37,106 nt of DNA from Waterburya agarophytonicola KI4 (lineage in GTDB: Bacteria; Cyanobacteriota; Cyanobacteriia; Cyanobacteriales; Xenococcaceae): positions 1 to 37,106 of the forward strand of contig NZ_JADWDC010000040.1 of assembly GCF_020640915.1 (NCBI RefSeq), given 5' to 3'. This document shows positions 8,200-17,500 of this stretch, one piece after another. A program made the position numbers and the translations under genes. Every line of letters starts with the position of its first letter. Position 1 is the stretch's first letter. The notes beneath the pieces are model-generated. The model did no database searches. It saw only the letters and a list, made by a program, of their open reading frames with translations, and was not told the origin of the DNA.

Positions 8200-9492
8200 G
8201 TGACTTTTAAAATAGGTCTATTAGGATACGGTACAGTCGGTACGGGTACGGCAGAAATTATTCTCGATCCATTAGGGAGAAATAAACTGCTACAAAAAAT
8301 TGAAATTGCTAAGGTAGGAGTTCGATCGCTGGATAAACCGCGATCGCCAGAATTACCAGCAGGAGTTTTGACTACGGACTTGGAAGCAATTGTCAACGAT
8401 CCTGAGATTGAGATTGTGGTGGAGTTGCTAGGGGGATTAGAACCTTCGCGATCGCTAATTCTGACGGCTATAGCCAATGGCAAACATATTGTCACGGCGA
8501 ATAAAGCTGTAATTGCCCGTCATGGTGCAGAAATATACAATGCAGCCAACGATGCTGGGGTATACGTCCTTTTAGAAGCTGCTGTCGGGGGTGGAATTCC
8601 CGTAATCAAGCCCTTGAAACAGTCTTTGGGTGTAAACCGCATTCAAACTGTGATTGGCATCATTAACGGCACGACAAACTATATCTTGACTCAGATGACT
8701 GAGGAGGGTGCAGACTTTGACGAGGTTTTAGCTGAAGCGCAAAAATTGGGCTACGCCGAAGCAGATCCCTCCGCCGATGTAGATGGTTACGATGCTGCGG
8801 ATAAAATTGCCATTCTAGCTGCAATCGCTTTTGGTGGAAGAATTAAACGGGATGATATTCCCTGTGAGGGTATTCGTCAGATTAATGCGACGGATATTAG
8901 CTATGCCGACGATCTGGGGTTTGTAATTAAATTATTGGCGATCGCGAAGGCCAATTCAGATAAGGATTCTCTTCAGGTAAGGGTTCATCCTACCTTAGTG
9001 CCTAAAGATCATCCTTTAGCCAACGTTAATGGTGTTTATAACGCTATCTTGGTAGAAGGAGATCCTTTAGGTCGAGTAATGTTGTTTGGCCCTGGCGCGG
9101 GGAAAGGGGCAACAGCTAGTGCGGTAGTATCGGACATTGCTACTATTGTGGGAATTTTACAGACCAACAGTACCAGCCAAAAACTCGATCCTTTATTAAG
9201 TTGTTCTCACGACCATTTTAGCGAATTAACTCCTATTACCGAGGTCGAGACTCGTTTTTACGCCCGTTTTCTCTGTCAAGATGTTTCTGGGGTAATTGGT
9301 CACTTGGGTATGAGTTTTGGCAAACATAATGTTAGCCTAGAATCAGTAGTACAAATTGGTTTTCAAGACGAGTTAGCCGAGATTGTGGTTGTGACTCACA
9401 ACGTACAAGAAGGAAACTTTCGTCAAGCATTAGAAGAAATTAAAAACCTCGATGCCATCGATAGTATTCCTAGCATTATTAGAGTGTTATAA
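8200..9492 (+). CDS. hom: Homoserine dehydrogenase
   Basis: This enzyme reduces aspartate semialdehyde to homoserine with NAD(P)H, at the branch leading to threonine and methionine. The dinucleotide-binding loop is at the N-terminus (GLLGYGTVGTG). The catalytic domain has the family segments HIVTANKAVIA, LEAAVGGGIPVI and IINGTTNYIL, and DVDGYDAADKIAILAAIAFG. A C-terminal ACT domain begins near residue 350 (VSGVIGHLGMSFG), as in the monofunctional, feedback-regulated type of about 430 residues. No aspartokinase domain is fused. The GTG start is backed by an AGGA 8 bases upstream. The downstream phosphohexomutase gene is convergent. Confidence 0.97.
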   Translation: MTFKIGLLGYGTVGTGTAEIILDPLGRNKLLQKIEIAKVGVRSLDKPRSPELPAGVLTTDLEAIVNDPEIEIVVELLGGLEPSRSLILTAIANGKHIVTANKAVIARHGAEIYNAANDAGVYVLLEAAVGGGIPVIKPLKQSLGVNRIQTVIGIINGTTNYILTQMTEEGADFDEVLAEAQKLGYAEADPSADVDGYDAADKIAILAAIAFGGRIKRDDIPCEGIRQINATDISYADDLGFVIKLLAIAKANSDKDSLQVRVHPTLVPKDHPLANVNGVYNAILVEGDPLGRVMLFGPGAGKGATASAVVSDIATIVGILQTNSTSQKLDPLLSCSHDHFSELTPITEVETRFYARFLCQDVSGVIGHLGMSFGKHNVSLESVVQIGFQDELAEIVVVTHNVQEGNFRQALEEIKNLDAIDSIPSIIRVL

Positions 9493-9499
9493 ATTTTTC

Positions 9500-9516
9500 T
9501 GCGATCGACGATCGCA
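9500..9516. repeat. HIP1-derived inverted repeat between convergent genes
   Basis: TGCGATCG-A-CGATCGCA is a near-contiguous inverted repeat 8 bases past the hom stop and about 90 bases before the end of the convergent phosphohexomutase gene. It is built from two overlapping HIP1 cores. It could help end transcription from either side, but no T-tract follows. Confidence 0.4.
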
Positions 9517-9607
9517 ACTCGAACTGAAATCTGGCACTTAAGATGTAATTCTTCAGTGGGGTTATGAGAGCGATCGCGGAAAAGAGATCCTCGACAAACT
9601 AAACGAT

Positions 9608-11134
9608 CTAACTTCTAGATAAAGAGGATAAATCTAGCTCGTCAAAGTCTTGAAAAAACTCTAATAGTCTAGTAGCTATTTTGTTTGTTCCTTCGGCAAC
9701 ATTAGATTCGATGTTCAAAGGAATTACAGGATCGTGGAGAGATAAACGCAAGAGAAACCAACCTTTCTCTGTAGGAGAATTACAGGCTATTCTTACACCT
9801 TCATAATTGTTTGGTACGATCAACCAATCATCTTGGATATTAGCAAATTTTTGTAGCCGATTAATAACATTATTACCGTAAGCTTTGAAGTTATCAATTT
9901 TTATTTTCAATCTGAATTCTTCGCTTTCTAAAGGTTCTTCTAGATCGTCAATTAAATCCGTTAAAGATTTATTTTGTAATTTACTTTTGGCTAATTCAAC
10001 TAACAACTTAGTAGCCAAATATGCACCATCATCGAGGAAATAATTTTCCTTCATTGCCCCGTGTCCAGAAGTTTCGATCGCCAGCCAAGATTCTGTGCCA
10101 GAATTATTTAACTTAATTGATTCATTAATCACATTTTTATAACCCCGTTTGAAGCGGTGATGTTTGCCTCCTAGCTGTTCGATAAACTTAGTCAAGCCAT
10201 CAGAAGTAATAGAATCTGTCACAATAGTAGAACCAGGATGTTCTTGTAAAACTACTGCGGAAATCAAAGCGATCGCGCGGTTGCGATTAATTTCATTTCC
10301 TTTAGCATCTACCGCTGCAACGCGATCGACATCCGTATCAAAAATAATGCCAAAATCTGCTTGATTATTAACAACTGCCTGGCAAATTGCAGCCATTGCT
10401 TCCTTATTTTCTGGGTTGGGAATATGATTGGGAAACATACCATCAGGATCGAGAAATTGACTTCCCGTAGTATCCGCACCTAAAGGTTTTAATACTTTAT
10501 CAACATAAAAACCCCCCGCACCATTTCCCGCATCAACTACTATTTTTAATCCCGTTAAAGGTTGCTCGTAATTATGGGGATGGTTAACACCCTGACGGAC
10601 AGTTTCAACTAATTTGGCTGCATAAACAGAAATAAAATCATCGCGAGTAATCTTGCCTTTGGTATCCTCTTTAATTACTTGAGCGGATTCGGCGATCGCT
10701 AAAATTTCGCTTATATCTGTTTTCCCCAAACCTCCTTGGGGAGTAAAAAACTTCAAACCATTACGGTTAAAAGGTAAGTGACTGGCGGTAAGCATAATTG
10801 CCCCATCACAATTAAACCCATCTGTCACCGTACACATAAACATAGCGGGAGTAGAGGCAATATCAAAGTTATGTACTTGCGATCCTGCGATCGCAATTCC
10901 TTCTATCACTGCCTGGCTCAGAGTTTCCCCCGATAGCCGACTATCCCTACCAATACCGACACTTAATTCCGTAGTCGGTTTGCCTGTTTTTTGTGCCAGC
11001 CAATTGACAAAAGCATTGCCCAAAGTTTGAACTACTTCAGGAGTCAAATTTACCGTTTCATCGGGGACACCTTCTAGGGCAACACCGCGTATATCCGAGC
11101 CATTTTGTAGCTTTTGACCGTCGATATGATTCAT
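9608..11134 (-). CDS. Phosphomannomutase/phosphoglucomutase family
   Basis: An alpha-D-phosphohexomutase that moves phosphate between C1 and C6 of a hexose phosphate. All four domains are present in 508 residues. The phosphoserine loop is TASHL at 116-120 with S118. The metal loop is DTDVDR at 266-271. A sugar-binding ETSGHGA segment is at about 354-360, and the C-terminal phosphate-binding part reads NNYEGVRIA. It would feed glycogen, sucrose or nucleotide-sugar synthesis. The sequence does not settle whether mannose or glucose phosphate is preferred, so I give no symbol. The ATG at 11132-11134 gives the usual family N-terminus. No operon partner is obvious; the small upstream gene ends 114 bases away on the same strand. 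Confidence 0.93.
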   Translation of the reverse strand: MNHIDGQKLQNGSDIRGVALEGVPDETVNLTPEVVQTLGNAFVNWLAQKTGKPTTELSVGIGRDSRLSGETLSQAVIEGIAIAGSQVHNFDIASTPAMFMCTVTDGFNCDGAIMLTASHLPFNRNGLKFFTPQGGLGKTDISEILAIAESAQVIKEDTKGKITRDDFISVYAAKLVETVRQGVNHPHNYEQPLTGLKIVVDAGNGAGGFYVDKVLKPLGADTTGSQFLDPDGMFPNHIPNPENKEAMAAICQAVVNNQADFGIIFDTDVDRVAAVDAKGNEINRNRAIALISAVVLQEHPGSTIVTDSITSDGLTKFIEQLGGKHHRFKRGYKNVINESIKLNNSGTESWLAIETSGHGAMKENYFLDDGAYLATKLLVELAKSKLQNKSLTDLIDDLEEPLESEEFRLKIKIDNFKAYGNNVINRLQKFANIQDDWLIVPNNYEGVRIACNSPTEKGWFLLRLSLHDPVIPLNIESNVAEGTNKIATRLLEFFQDFDELDLSSLSRS

Positions 11135-11248
11135 TACTTGTGGATCTCGCTCGTGGTTGATTGCCCAATATTTTAGATGTATCTCAAAGGATAAAAAGAA
11201 GATATAACTATCTTTTTAGAAATGTTTCAGGACAAAAAAATAATTTCA

Positions 11249-11635
11249 CTAATTTCCTTCAGGCAGACTGAGATATTGACGCAGGCGAAACAGACTAAAA
11301 GTTTGTCCCAAATTTAGGGGCAATAGAGAAACTCCTTCCAAACGAGACTGTAGCCAGCCATCCCCCCAATGCCATTCATGGTAGCCATCAATTCCTTTAC
11401 TCAATAGCAAACGTAAACAGTTGTCTTCAACTCGTTCGACTCGATGCTCGATTTCAACCAACCCAAGAGAGCTAACAAAAGTATTTCCTTGATTTAGTCT
11501 ACCTGATAAGGAAGCAAAGCTTTGAGGCCACATCCACTGTTTTAGGAGATCGCTTTCTAGCAGACTATCTCTGATTTTATGCTCTGGGGCATTGACTTCA
11601 ATTCGTAAGTTGCTTTGCTGGAAATTTCCTAACAT
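11249..11635 (-). CDS. Small SRPBCC-like hypothetical protein
   Basis: A 128-residue soluble protein with no signal peptide. The alternation of strands and the N-terminal pattern (R.EVNAPEHKIRDSLLESDLLKQW) resemble START/SRPBCC-fold proteins such as polyketide cyclase-like families, where a ligand sits in a hydrophobic cavity. Trp and His are abundant in the middle (YHEWHWGDGWLQSRLEG). It looks like a cyanobacterial conserved protein, but I do not recognise a named family. It starts at an ATG (11633-11635) and is divergent from ccdA. The function is unknown. Confidence 0.7.
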   Translation of the reverse strand: MLGNFQQSNLRIEVNAPEHKIRDSLLESDLLKQWMWPQSFASLSGRLNQGNTFVSSLGLVEIEHRVERVEDNCLRLLLSKGIDGYHEWHWGDGWLQSRLEGVSLLPLNLGQTFSLFRLRQYLSLPEGN

Positions 11636-11792
11636 ATGAGTTTAATACTGCTTTTTTCTTAATTAGTTTGATTTTTAAGCTGACGATCCGTTCAATATAG
11701 TCAGATATGGCGCAATAAATTAGGCAGGTCAGATCGTTATATTGATAGAATTCAATCAGGACAAGCTTCCTAACTTGAATATATTTATTTTA

Positions 11793-12539
11793 ATGCTGGA
11801 ATTTTTACAAACACAATTTTTTCTACTAGAGCGATTTGCCGATGGGGTAGTTTCTACTCAACTCACTCATCTCAGTATAGTGAGTTTGGGCATAATATTT
11901 CTAGCTGGACTGGTAACTAGCCTAACTCCCTGTATGCTCTCCATGTTGCCGATTACAGTGGGGTACATTGGTGGATACGAGTCTCAGGGAAAGTTACAGG
12001 CTGCTGCTCAATCTAGCTGGTTTGCTTTGGGTTTGGCGACGACTCTAGCTGCATTGGGTATTATAGCTACCACTGTCGGCAAAGTATACGGTCAAATTGG
12101 GGTGGGATTGCCGATTTTTGTTAGTTTAGTTGCGATCGCGATGGGACTCAATTTACTGGAAATTTTACCCCTGAATTTTCCTAGTTTGGGTGCAACAGAT
12201 TGGATCGCAGAAGATTTACCTCGTGGAGTACGTTCTTACTTATTAGGTCTGACGTTTGGTTTAATCGCTTCTCCTTGCAGCACTCCTGTTTTAGCTACTT
12301 TATTAACTTGGGTAGCCACCACTCAAAATATGGTAGTGGGAGGTGGTTTATTAATCGCCTACGCGATCGGCTATGTTACCCCATTAGTGATTGCAGGTAC
12401 TTTCACCGCATCCATTAAAAATATCTTAGAATTGCGCCGTTGGTCGAGTTGGATTAATCCCCTAAGCGGATCTTTGTTATTGGGATTTGGAATCTTTTCT
12501 TTGTTATCTCGTTTGCCAGCGATCGAATCTTTTCTATAG
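11793..12539 (+). CDS. ccdA: CcdA-like cytochrome c biogenesis / thiol-disulfide transporter
   Basis: A six-helix membrane protein of the DsbD-beta/CcdA family. It passes electrons from cytoplasmic thioredoxin across the membrane to reduce apocytochrome c and other periplasmic or lumenal thiols. The paired redox cysteines are in SLTPCMLSMLP (C47) and ASPCSTPVL (C162). The frame can be opened from a TTG at 11742, but the ATG at 11793 gives the family N-terminus (MLEFLQTQ..LERFAD), so I prefer it. Its usual partner, the CcsB/ResB haem-ligation protein, is not adjacent. The gene is convergent with the DUF1828 cassette. Confidence 0.9.
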   Translation: MLEFLQTQFFLLERFADGVVSTQLTHLSIVSLGIIFLAGLVTSLTPCMLSMLPITVGYIGGYESQGKLQAAAQSSWFALGLATTLAALGIIATTVGKVYGQIGVGLPIFVSLVAIAMGLNLLEILPLNFPSLGATDWIAEDLPRGVRSYLLGLTFGLIASPCSTPVLATLLTWVATTQNMVVGGGLLIAYAIGYVTPLVIAGTFTASIKNILELRRWSSWINPLSGSLLLGFGIFSLLSRLPAIESFL

Positions 12540-12579
12540 AAGATTAAGCTAGAAATTTTATTCACCGTAACAAGCGTGA

Positions 12580-12597
12580 GGAGAGCATTTGCTCTCC
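12580..12597. terminator. Hairpin between ccdA and the DUF1828 gene
   Basis: GGAGAGC (12580-12586), ATTT loop, GCTCTCC (12591-12597): a perfect 7-bp GC-rich stem 41 bases past the ccdA stop and 41 before the convergent DUF1828 gene ends. Neither side has a good U-tract (CCATCAAAAAA follows on the plus strand), so a bidirectional terminator role is only likely. Confidence 0.45.
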
Positions 12598-12638
12598 CCA
12601 TCAAAAAATCAATTACACGCCCTAGTTATTAATATTTT

Positions 12639-13430
12639 TCAAGCGGCGAAAAGAGCTTCTTTGAAATCATTTTTATTAGACCAGTCTATAACTTTTGAGT
12701 TTTTACTTAGTATCTTTTTATTTCCCTCTGTCCAAATTTTATTTCTTTCTTCTGGATCTACTATTAAAGATATAAATCTATAATTGCTTTCTGTCTTAAA
12801 ACTTTCAAGATCTTGCCACTGTGTATTAACCTTGCACATGATAGCTTTCGCATTTGATTTATCACTGGCAGTAAGAACATGAGTTAGAACGTTATTTCCC
12901 TTAACAGTGGTATAAAAATGAGGTCTCCAATCTATACCTGTCGATCTTCCTGTCAGAACTTTTTCTCTTTGATAATTTACTATATTGTTTTTTTTAATAA
13001 AGTCTTCTACGGAGTCTAATACAGTCCTGGTTTTTCTTCCTGTTTGCAAAATCCATAAATCTGAAAGCCTTACCAAAGCTTGTCCTAATTCCAGTACAGA
13101 TGCAGCTAGCTTGATAGAATCTGCGCTTGAATCAACTCGCGCAATAAACATATCTCTTTTCACTTCCAAATTGTGAATAAGACGTATAGTTTCTATCAAT
13201 TCTTTTTGTTTTTCACTTCTCATTCCCGATACGGACTGAGATTCGATCCATCGAATGGTTTCGCCAAGATCTGTTAAGATAAATCCCTGATTTACCTTTC
13301 GATAAAAAATATCTATTACATCTCCATCTGGATATATAAAAGGAGTAGTAATTTTAATAAAATCTTTGAACTCCGAACAGGTAAACAAAGTTCCAATATT
13401 TTGCGATAATCGTTGACAGGGACTATTCAT
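12639..13430 (-). CDS. DUF1828/DUF1829 domain protein
   Basis: The 263 residues match the DUF1828 (N-terminal, about 25-120) plus DUF1829 (C-terminal, about 145-260) architecture of uncharacterised proteins found on mobile and accessory DNA. The DUF1828 part shows ITTPFIYPDGDVIDIFY followed by ILTDLGETIRWIESQ. The DUF1829 part includes the FYTTVKGNNVLTHVLTAS strand pair and a final SLIVDPEERNKIW block. There is no signal peptide or membrane helix. The ATG at 13428-13430 overlaps the TGA of the preceding gene (13427-13429) as ATGA, which implies translational coupling. The domain call is from memory of the families; the function is unknown. A role in defence, anti-defence or toxin-antitoxin biology is only a guess from context. 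Confidence 0.75.
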   Translation of the reverse strand: MNSPCQRLSQNIGTLFTCSEFKDFIKITTPFIYPDGDVIDIFYRKVNQGFILTDLGETIRWIESQSVSGMRSEKQKELIETIRLIHNLEVKRDMFIARVDSSADSIKLAASVLELGQALVRLSDLWILQTGRKTRTVLDSVEDFIKKNNIVNYQREKVLTGRSTGIDWRPHFYTTVKGNNVLTHVLTASDKSNAKAIMCKVNTQWQDLESFKTESNYRFISLIVDPEERNKIWTEGNKKILSKNSKVIDWSNKNDFKEALFAA

Positions 13431-13912
13431 ATAATTATTCCCCCTAAATCAAAGTCAGCTTCAAGTTGTGCAGGAGGGATTTCTTCCATTACTCCTTGAA
13501 AATCAATATTTGCCTCATAACAAAATTCTTGCCACACTTCTCTTGGCTGATTTGCAGGAGAAGATATAGATTCTTGAGCAGAATATGCTTTTCGATCTTC
13601 ATATTCTTCAGTCCATTTATGTATGTGATTTTCACCAACTAATTTTCCATCAGGATTGCGGTGATTTTTACCCATGTCTAAACCATAAATTCTCCTGCCA
13701 ATTTCTTTATGAATAATTTTATAAGATAGTCTATCTAGATAACGGTTATAGCTTCCATCAACGAATATAGGATAGTCTCGATCCGAAACTACTGGAACTC
13801 TAAATTTAACTGTTTCAGAATTTTTCTTATCTCCTACCCAAGCTATATTTTCATTAATCTTCTTGGTTTGGTTTGACAACATTTCATCAAACTCTATTTG
13901 AGTTAGAACCAT
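13427..13912 (-). CDS. DUF6978-like protein, first gene of a two-gene cassette
   Basis: A 161-residue soluble protein beginning MVLTQIEFDEMLSNQTKK. The centre has a beta-rich segment (PIFVDGSYNRYLDRLSYKII) and then NPDGKLVGENHIHKWTEEYEDRKAY. The NPDG..V..NHIH....Y.D..AY pattern is what I remember of the DUF6978 family, in which a beta-rich core precedes a conserved HIH. The C-terminus is acidic and then hydrophobic (DFDLGGIII). It overlaps the downstream DUF1828 gene by four bases. No catalytic centre can be named, though the paired His invite a metal or nuclease role. There is no HTH motif that would make it an obvious repressor. Confidence 0.65.
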   Translation of the reverse strand: MVLTQIEFDEMLSNQTKKINENIAWVGDKKNSETVKFRVPVVSDRDYPIFVDGSYNRYLDRLSYKIIHKEIGRRIYGLDMGKNHRNPDGKLVGENHIHKWTEEYEDRKAYSAQESISSPANQPREVWQEFCYEANIDFQGVMEEIPPAQLEADFDLGGIII

Positions 13913-14000
13913 TCCAAAGTTTTCTAGGGTTATTTATTAGTAAAACATATTTACTATTGCAGTAAACAAAAGATTTTTAAATTTTACAAACAATATATAT

Positions 14001-14023
14001 TAGAGAGGAAAATTTCCCCTCTA
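14001..14023 (-). terminator. Hairpin just after lpdA
   Basis: On the minus strand TAGAGGGG and CCTCTCTA pair (one G-U) around an A/T-rich loop, 7 bases past the lpdA stop. The following bases are AT-rich (ATATATATTGTTTG) but not a pure U-run. It probably ends the lpdA transcript before the DUF6978 promoter. Confidence 0.5.
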
Positions 14024-14030
14024 AATACAC

Positions 14031-15464
14031 TTACACGCCAACTACTTGAGCGCGTTTGTAGGCTTCGTCTAAAACTTCAGAAAGGGTAGGATGAGTATGA
14101 ATATTAAAGGAAAGATTTTGTACTGATTCCCGTTTGGCGATCGCATTAGCTGCTTCTTGAATGAGATCGGAGGCGTGAATACCAATAATGTGTACTCCTA
14201 ATAATTCTCCCGTATCCTGACGATAAATAATCTTAGCAATACCTTCAGTTTCTCCTTCAGCCAAGGCTTTGGAATTACCTTTATAGAAAGATTTGACGGT
14301 GGCTACTTTGAAGCCTTCTTTCTCCCCTTCTTCTTTAGCTTGTGCTTCGGTTAAACCAACATAGCTAATTTCAGGATGGGTAAAAGCAGCAGCAGGAATA
14401 CAACGATAGTCTATTTCTTTATCTTCTCCGCAGATATTTTCTACTGCTATCACACCTTGTCCCGAAGCAGCATGAGCCAGCATCATTTTACCCGTGGCAT
14501 CCCCTACCGCCCAAAGATGGGGTACGGGCTTCCCGTCGCGCAAGACTTGCATTTTATCGTTGACGGGAATAAAGCCACGTTTATCGATTTCAATTGCTAA
14601 GGTTTCTAAACCAAGTTTTTTGGTAGCAGGAATTCTTCCAGTAGCCACCAAACAAGCATCTACTTCTAATACTTCAACGACTTCTTTTGTTTTAGCATCG
14701 GTTAGTTCGATTTGTACGGGCGTGCCTGGAGTGATTTTAGTCGCAAATACACCTTTATAGGTTTCAATATCTCGCTGATCTAACAATACTTTTTTGGCGA
14801 TTTTGGCAATATCGGGATCGAATCCAGGCATTAATGTATCTAATGCTTCGATCATGGTTACTTCGCAACCTAAAGCGGTATAGACATCAGAGAATTCTAA
14901 GCCAATATAACCGCTACCAATAATTGCTATCCAATCAGGAAGGGATTCAAGCTTGACTGCATTATCGCTAGTGAAAACAGTTTTGCCATCAATTTCGATC
15001 CCTCTCGGAACAAAAGGCACAGATCCAGGGCAAAGCATAATTTCTTTTGCTGTATAGGTTTTGTCTCCACCATCGCTAGATACCTTAACTTTTTGCGTCC
15101 CTGCAATTTCTCCCCAACCGCGAATAATATCTACCTTAAGACGTTTGAGGCTATTGGTTAGATCTCCTTGAATTTTATTAACCAAATTAGTCGCGTGGTC
15201 GGCGATCGCGCTACGATCGAATTGGATTCCTCCTAGTTGAATCCCCATGTCTTGCAAATGGCTAGAATCGGCAAATTCTCTTACTCTACCAGAAGCAGCT
15301 AGCAATGCTTTAGAGGGGATACAACCTCGGTTTACACAAGTTCCTCCCATATCCCCTGCTTCAATAATTGCTGTCTTCAAACCGCTTTTAACTGCGTGTA
15401 ATGCTGCGCCGTGTCCGCCTACACCAGCACCTATTATAATTAAATCGTAATCAAAATCGCTCAT
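14031..15464 (-). CDS. lpdA: Dihydrolipoamide dehydrogenase (E3)
   Basis: A flavoprotein disulfide reductase that reoxidises dihydrolipoamide with NAD+ in pyruvate dehydrogenase and the glycine cleavage system. FAD binding is shown by [13 protein letters not shown] at 13-24. The redox disulfide is C43/C48 in [13 protein letters not shown]. An NAD-binding GSGYIGLEF follows, with a second FAD motif near [17 protein letters not shown]. The catalytic dyad is H458 in HTHPTLSE and E463. The length of 477 residues is normal. The ATG at 15462-15464 gives the expected N-terminus ([12 protein letters not shown]). Other complex subunits are not in the window, as is common in cyanobacteria. Confidence 0.97.
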   Translation of the reverse strand: MSDFDYDLIIIGAGVGGHGAALHAVKSGLKTAIIEAGDMGGTCVNRGCIPSKALLAASGRVREFADSSHLQDMGIQLGGIQFDRSAIADHATNLVNKIQGDLTNSLKRLKVDIIRGWGEIAGTQKVKVSSDGGDKTYTAKEIMLCPGSVPFVPRGIEIDGKTVFTSDNAVKLESLPDWIAIIGSGYIGLEFSDVYTALGCEVTMIEALDTLMPGFDPDIAKIAKKVLLDQRDIETYKGVFATKITPGTPVQIELTDAKTKEVVEVLEVDACLVATGRIPATKKLGLETLAIEIDKRGFIPVNDKMQVLRDGKPVPHLWAVGDATGKMMLAHAASGQGVIAVENICGEDKEIDYRCIPAAAFTHPEISYVGLTEAQAKEEGEKEGFKVATVKSFYKGNSKALAEGETEGIAKIIYRQDTGELLGVHIIGIHASDLIQEAANAIAKRESVQNLSFNIHTHPTLSEVLDEAYKRAQVVGV

Positions 15465-15564
15465 GGCTATTTCTGCTATATTTTCTCCAGTCTTATATTG
15501 TAAAGTAACCAGTACCGCGAATTCTCGACCTCTTGATTATCGATTTTTAAATGAAATCGATGAT

Positions 15565-15987
15565 TTATTGAACTTTGATTCTTGCCCAAAATCCTTTTAC
15601 GGCAAGCTTACGTACCATATTTTCAGCATTAGCCTGTTGACTGAATATGCCTACCTGAATCGTATCGCCTTTGATAAAAGCAGAAGGTTCGATATCTTTG
15701 ACTTGTTGTAATAATACTTGCTCGCTACCGAAGACTTCTACCCGATAACCTTGAGCCTCGATCAACTGTTTAGTATTAGAAATAATTTTGCTATCGGGTG
15801 CTTTATAAGTATATTCTCTAGAGTCGGTCTTGTTGTTAGATTTAATCTCCTGAGCAAGGTAGGGGACAGAACTAGTTGCAGTGCTGAAATTATTATTTTC
15901 TAAAGCATTAACCGAGATGGATAGATTGCCCGTCAAGAAAACACTGCCAAGTAACAATAGACTGTATTTATAGTAAGTAAAAGTCAT
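15565..15987 (-). CDS. Secreted SPOR-like hypothetical protein
   Basis: A 140-residue protein with a signal peptide (hydrophobic about 8-22, then SISVNA). A disordered Ser/Asn-rich linker leads to a C-terminal half whose pattern is like a SPOR (sporulation-related) repeat: GYRVEVFGSEQVLLQQV, then the second half IQVGIFSQQANAENMVRKLAVKGFWARI. SPOR domains bind denuded peptidoglycan at division sites. I infer an envelope protein. The gene stands alone, about 100 bases upstream of lpdA on the same strand. The assignment rests on pattern only; a degenerate or cyanobacteria-specific domain is possible. Confidence 0.7.
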   Translation of the reverse strand: MTFTYYKYSLLLLGSVFLTGNLSISVNALENNNFSTATSSVPYLAQEIKSNNKTDSREYTYKAPDSKIISNTKQLIEAQGYRVEVFGSEQVLLQQVKDIEPSAFIKGDTIQVGIFSQQANAENMVRKLAVKGFWARIKVQ

Positions 15988-16422
15988 AAAATTAAATTCT
16001 TGCTGAGAGTAATAAGTTTTATTTGGCTGTTTGAAATAACAGTTTAATCTGACACAAATTTATCTTCTACTAATAGTATTAATTATTATTTTTGTCTACC
16101 CTGTAAAAGTTCGTATTTTAAAACTTCATATTCACTTTAAAAATAAGCCTAAAATAAGCCTAATTTAGCTATTTTTCCTTTAAGCTTCCGACAACAAGAG
16201 TTTGTGTCAGAAGTTGGTTAATTGGGCAACATCTATCTAAAGTGCAGATTGAAAATAAAATACGATAATCTAGATAAAGGTAGTTGGCGTAATTTCGGGG
16301 ATATTAATAAAATTATCTTCCCTAAGTTATGCGATCGCATATTAAACAAGATGCCAAACCATATATCTTAGAAAGTACCCCTAGTTTTTACGAAAGTTAG
16401 CATTTATTTACAAAATTGATCC
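15988..16422. other. Divergent intergenic region, no gene seen
   Basis: About 435 AT-rich bases between the SPOR-like gene and mnmA, which diverge. It contains a short tandem repeat at 16141-16162 and one HIP1 site near 16331. I see no RNA gene, and only a 23-codon ATG frame near 16329 without supporting evidence. Confidence 0.5.
16141..16162. repeat. Two 11-bp tandem units (AAATAAGCCTA)
   Basis: AAATAAGCCTA occurs twice in direct succession in the region upstream of the divergent SPOR-like gene and mnmA. It may be a chance duplication or a pair of operator half-sites; there is nothing else to decide. Confidence 0.5.
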
Positions 16423-17487
16423 ATGAATAAGGTCGTTGTCGGCTTATCTGGTGGCGTAGACAGTTCTGTCGCTGCTGCGGTATTACATCATCAAGGTTAC
16501 GAAGTTATTGGTCTTACCCTCTGGTTAATGAAAGGGAAAGGTCAATGTTGTTCTGAAGGAATGGTGGATGCAGGGCGGTTGTGTGAAGAATTAGCGATCC
16601 CTCACCACATTGTAGACAGCCGTGATGTCTTTAAAGAAAATATTATTGATTATTTGGTTAGTGGCTATGAAGCAGGAGTTACCCCCCTTCCTTGTTCCCA
16701 ATGTAACCGTGCGGTAAAATTCGCACCGATGTTGGCCTATGCTCAACAAGAACTGGGTACGGATAAAATAGCTACAGGTCATTATGCTCGTATTAACTAC
16801 GACCAACAAAGCGATCGCTATCAACTTTTAAAAGCGGTAGATCCCAATAAAGATCAATCCTATTTCCTCTACGATCTGACTCAAGAATTGCTAGCGGGTT
16901 CGGTATTTCCTTTGGGAAATCAAACTAAAGAAGAAACCCGTCGCATTGCTGCGGAATTTAATTTAGCCACCGCCGAAAAACCTGAAAGCCAAGATTTGTG
17001 CTTGGTAGAAGCCCACGGTAACATGCAAACTTTTCTAGATCGTTTTATCGACCAAAAAGAAGGGGATATCGTAGATATGGCGGGGAATATCTTGGGTCAA
17101 CATACAGGTATTCACCACTACACTATCGGACAACGAAGAGGTTTGGGTATTGCTGCACCAGAACCACTATATGTGGTTAAATTAGATGCGGTGATGAATC
17201 GGGTTATAGTAGGCGATCGCAATGCTGGGGGACGTTTGGAATGCACTGTGTCGCGCATGAATTGGGTTTCTATTGCCGAACCAACCGCTCCTATTCGCGC
17301 AGAAGTTAAAATTCGCTATCGTTCTAAACCCGTTACTGCCCAAATAATTCCTCTAGGAAATTCCCGCATCAAAATAGTCTTTGAAGACCATCAATTTGGC
17401 GTTACTCCTGGTCAAGCGGCAGTATTATATAGCGGAGATATGGTACTTGGAGGGGGAATTATTGAAGTGGAAAATAAATCTGAATAG
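16423..17487 (+). CDS. mnmA: tRNA-specific 2-thiouridylase MnmA
   Basis: The enzyme thiolates U34 in the anticodon of tRNAs for Lys, Glu and Gln, using ATP and a sulfur relay. The PP-loop ATP-binding motif is SGGVDSS at 9-15. The first catalytic Cys lies in the [13 protein letters not shown] segment (C94) and the second in ESQDLCLV (C193). The ATGHYAR and KDQSYFLY segments of the family are intact. The C-terminal barrel (SVSR-like region to the end) is present and the length of 354 is typical. The ATG at 16423 gives the standard start ([11 protein letters not shown]). The following two plus-strand genes are spaced at 13 and 9 bases, so they are probably co-transcribed. Confidence 0.97.
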   Translation: MNKVVVGLSGGVDSSVAAAVLHHQGYEVIGLTLWLMKGKGQCCSEGMVDAGRLCEELAIPHHIVDSRDVFKENIIDYLVSGYEAGVTPLPCSQCNRAVKFAPMLAYAQQELGTDKIATGHYARINYDQQSDRYQLLKAVDPNKDQSYFLYDLTQELLAGSVFPLGNQTKEETRRIAAEFNLATAEKPESQDLCLVEAHGNMQTFLDRFIDQKEGDIVDMAGNILGQHTGIHHYTIGQRRGLGIAAPEPLYVVKLDAVMNRVIVGDRNAGGRLECTVSRMNWVSIAEPTAPIRAEVKIRYRSKPVTAQIIPLGNSRIKIVFEDHQFGVTPGQAAVLYSGDMVLGGGIIEVENKSE

Positions 17488-17500
17488 TTGCTAATTGATT

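Noticed and set aside
12132-14145. Lack of HIP1 sites as evidence that the DUF1828 cassette was acquired
   Set aside because: Similar or longer HIP1-free gaps occur in ordinary genes elsewhere in the window (for example about 3640-6575 and 21900-24200), so the signal is not specific.
16329-16400. 23-codon ORF upstream of mnmA
   Set aside because: Very short, no ribosome binding site and no recognised homologue; not supported as a gene.
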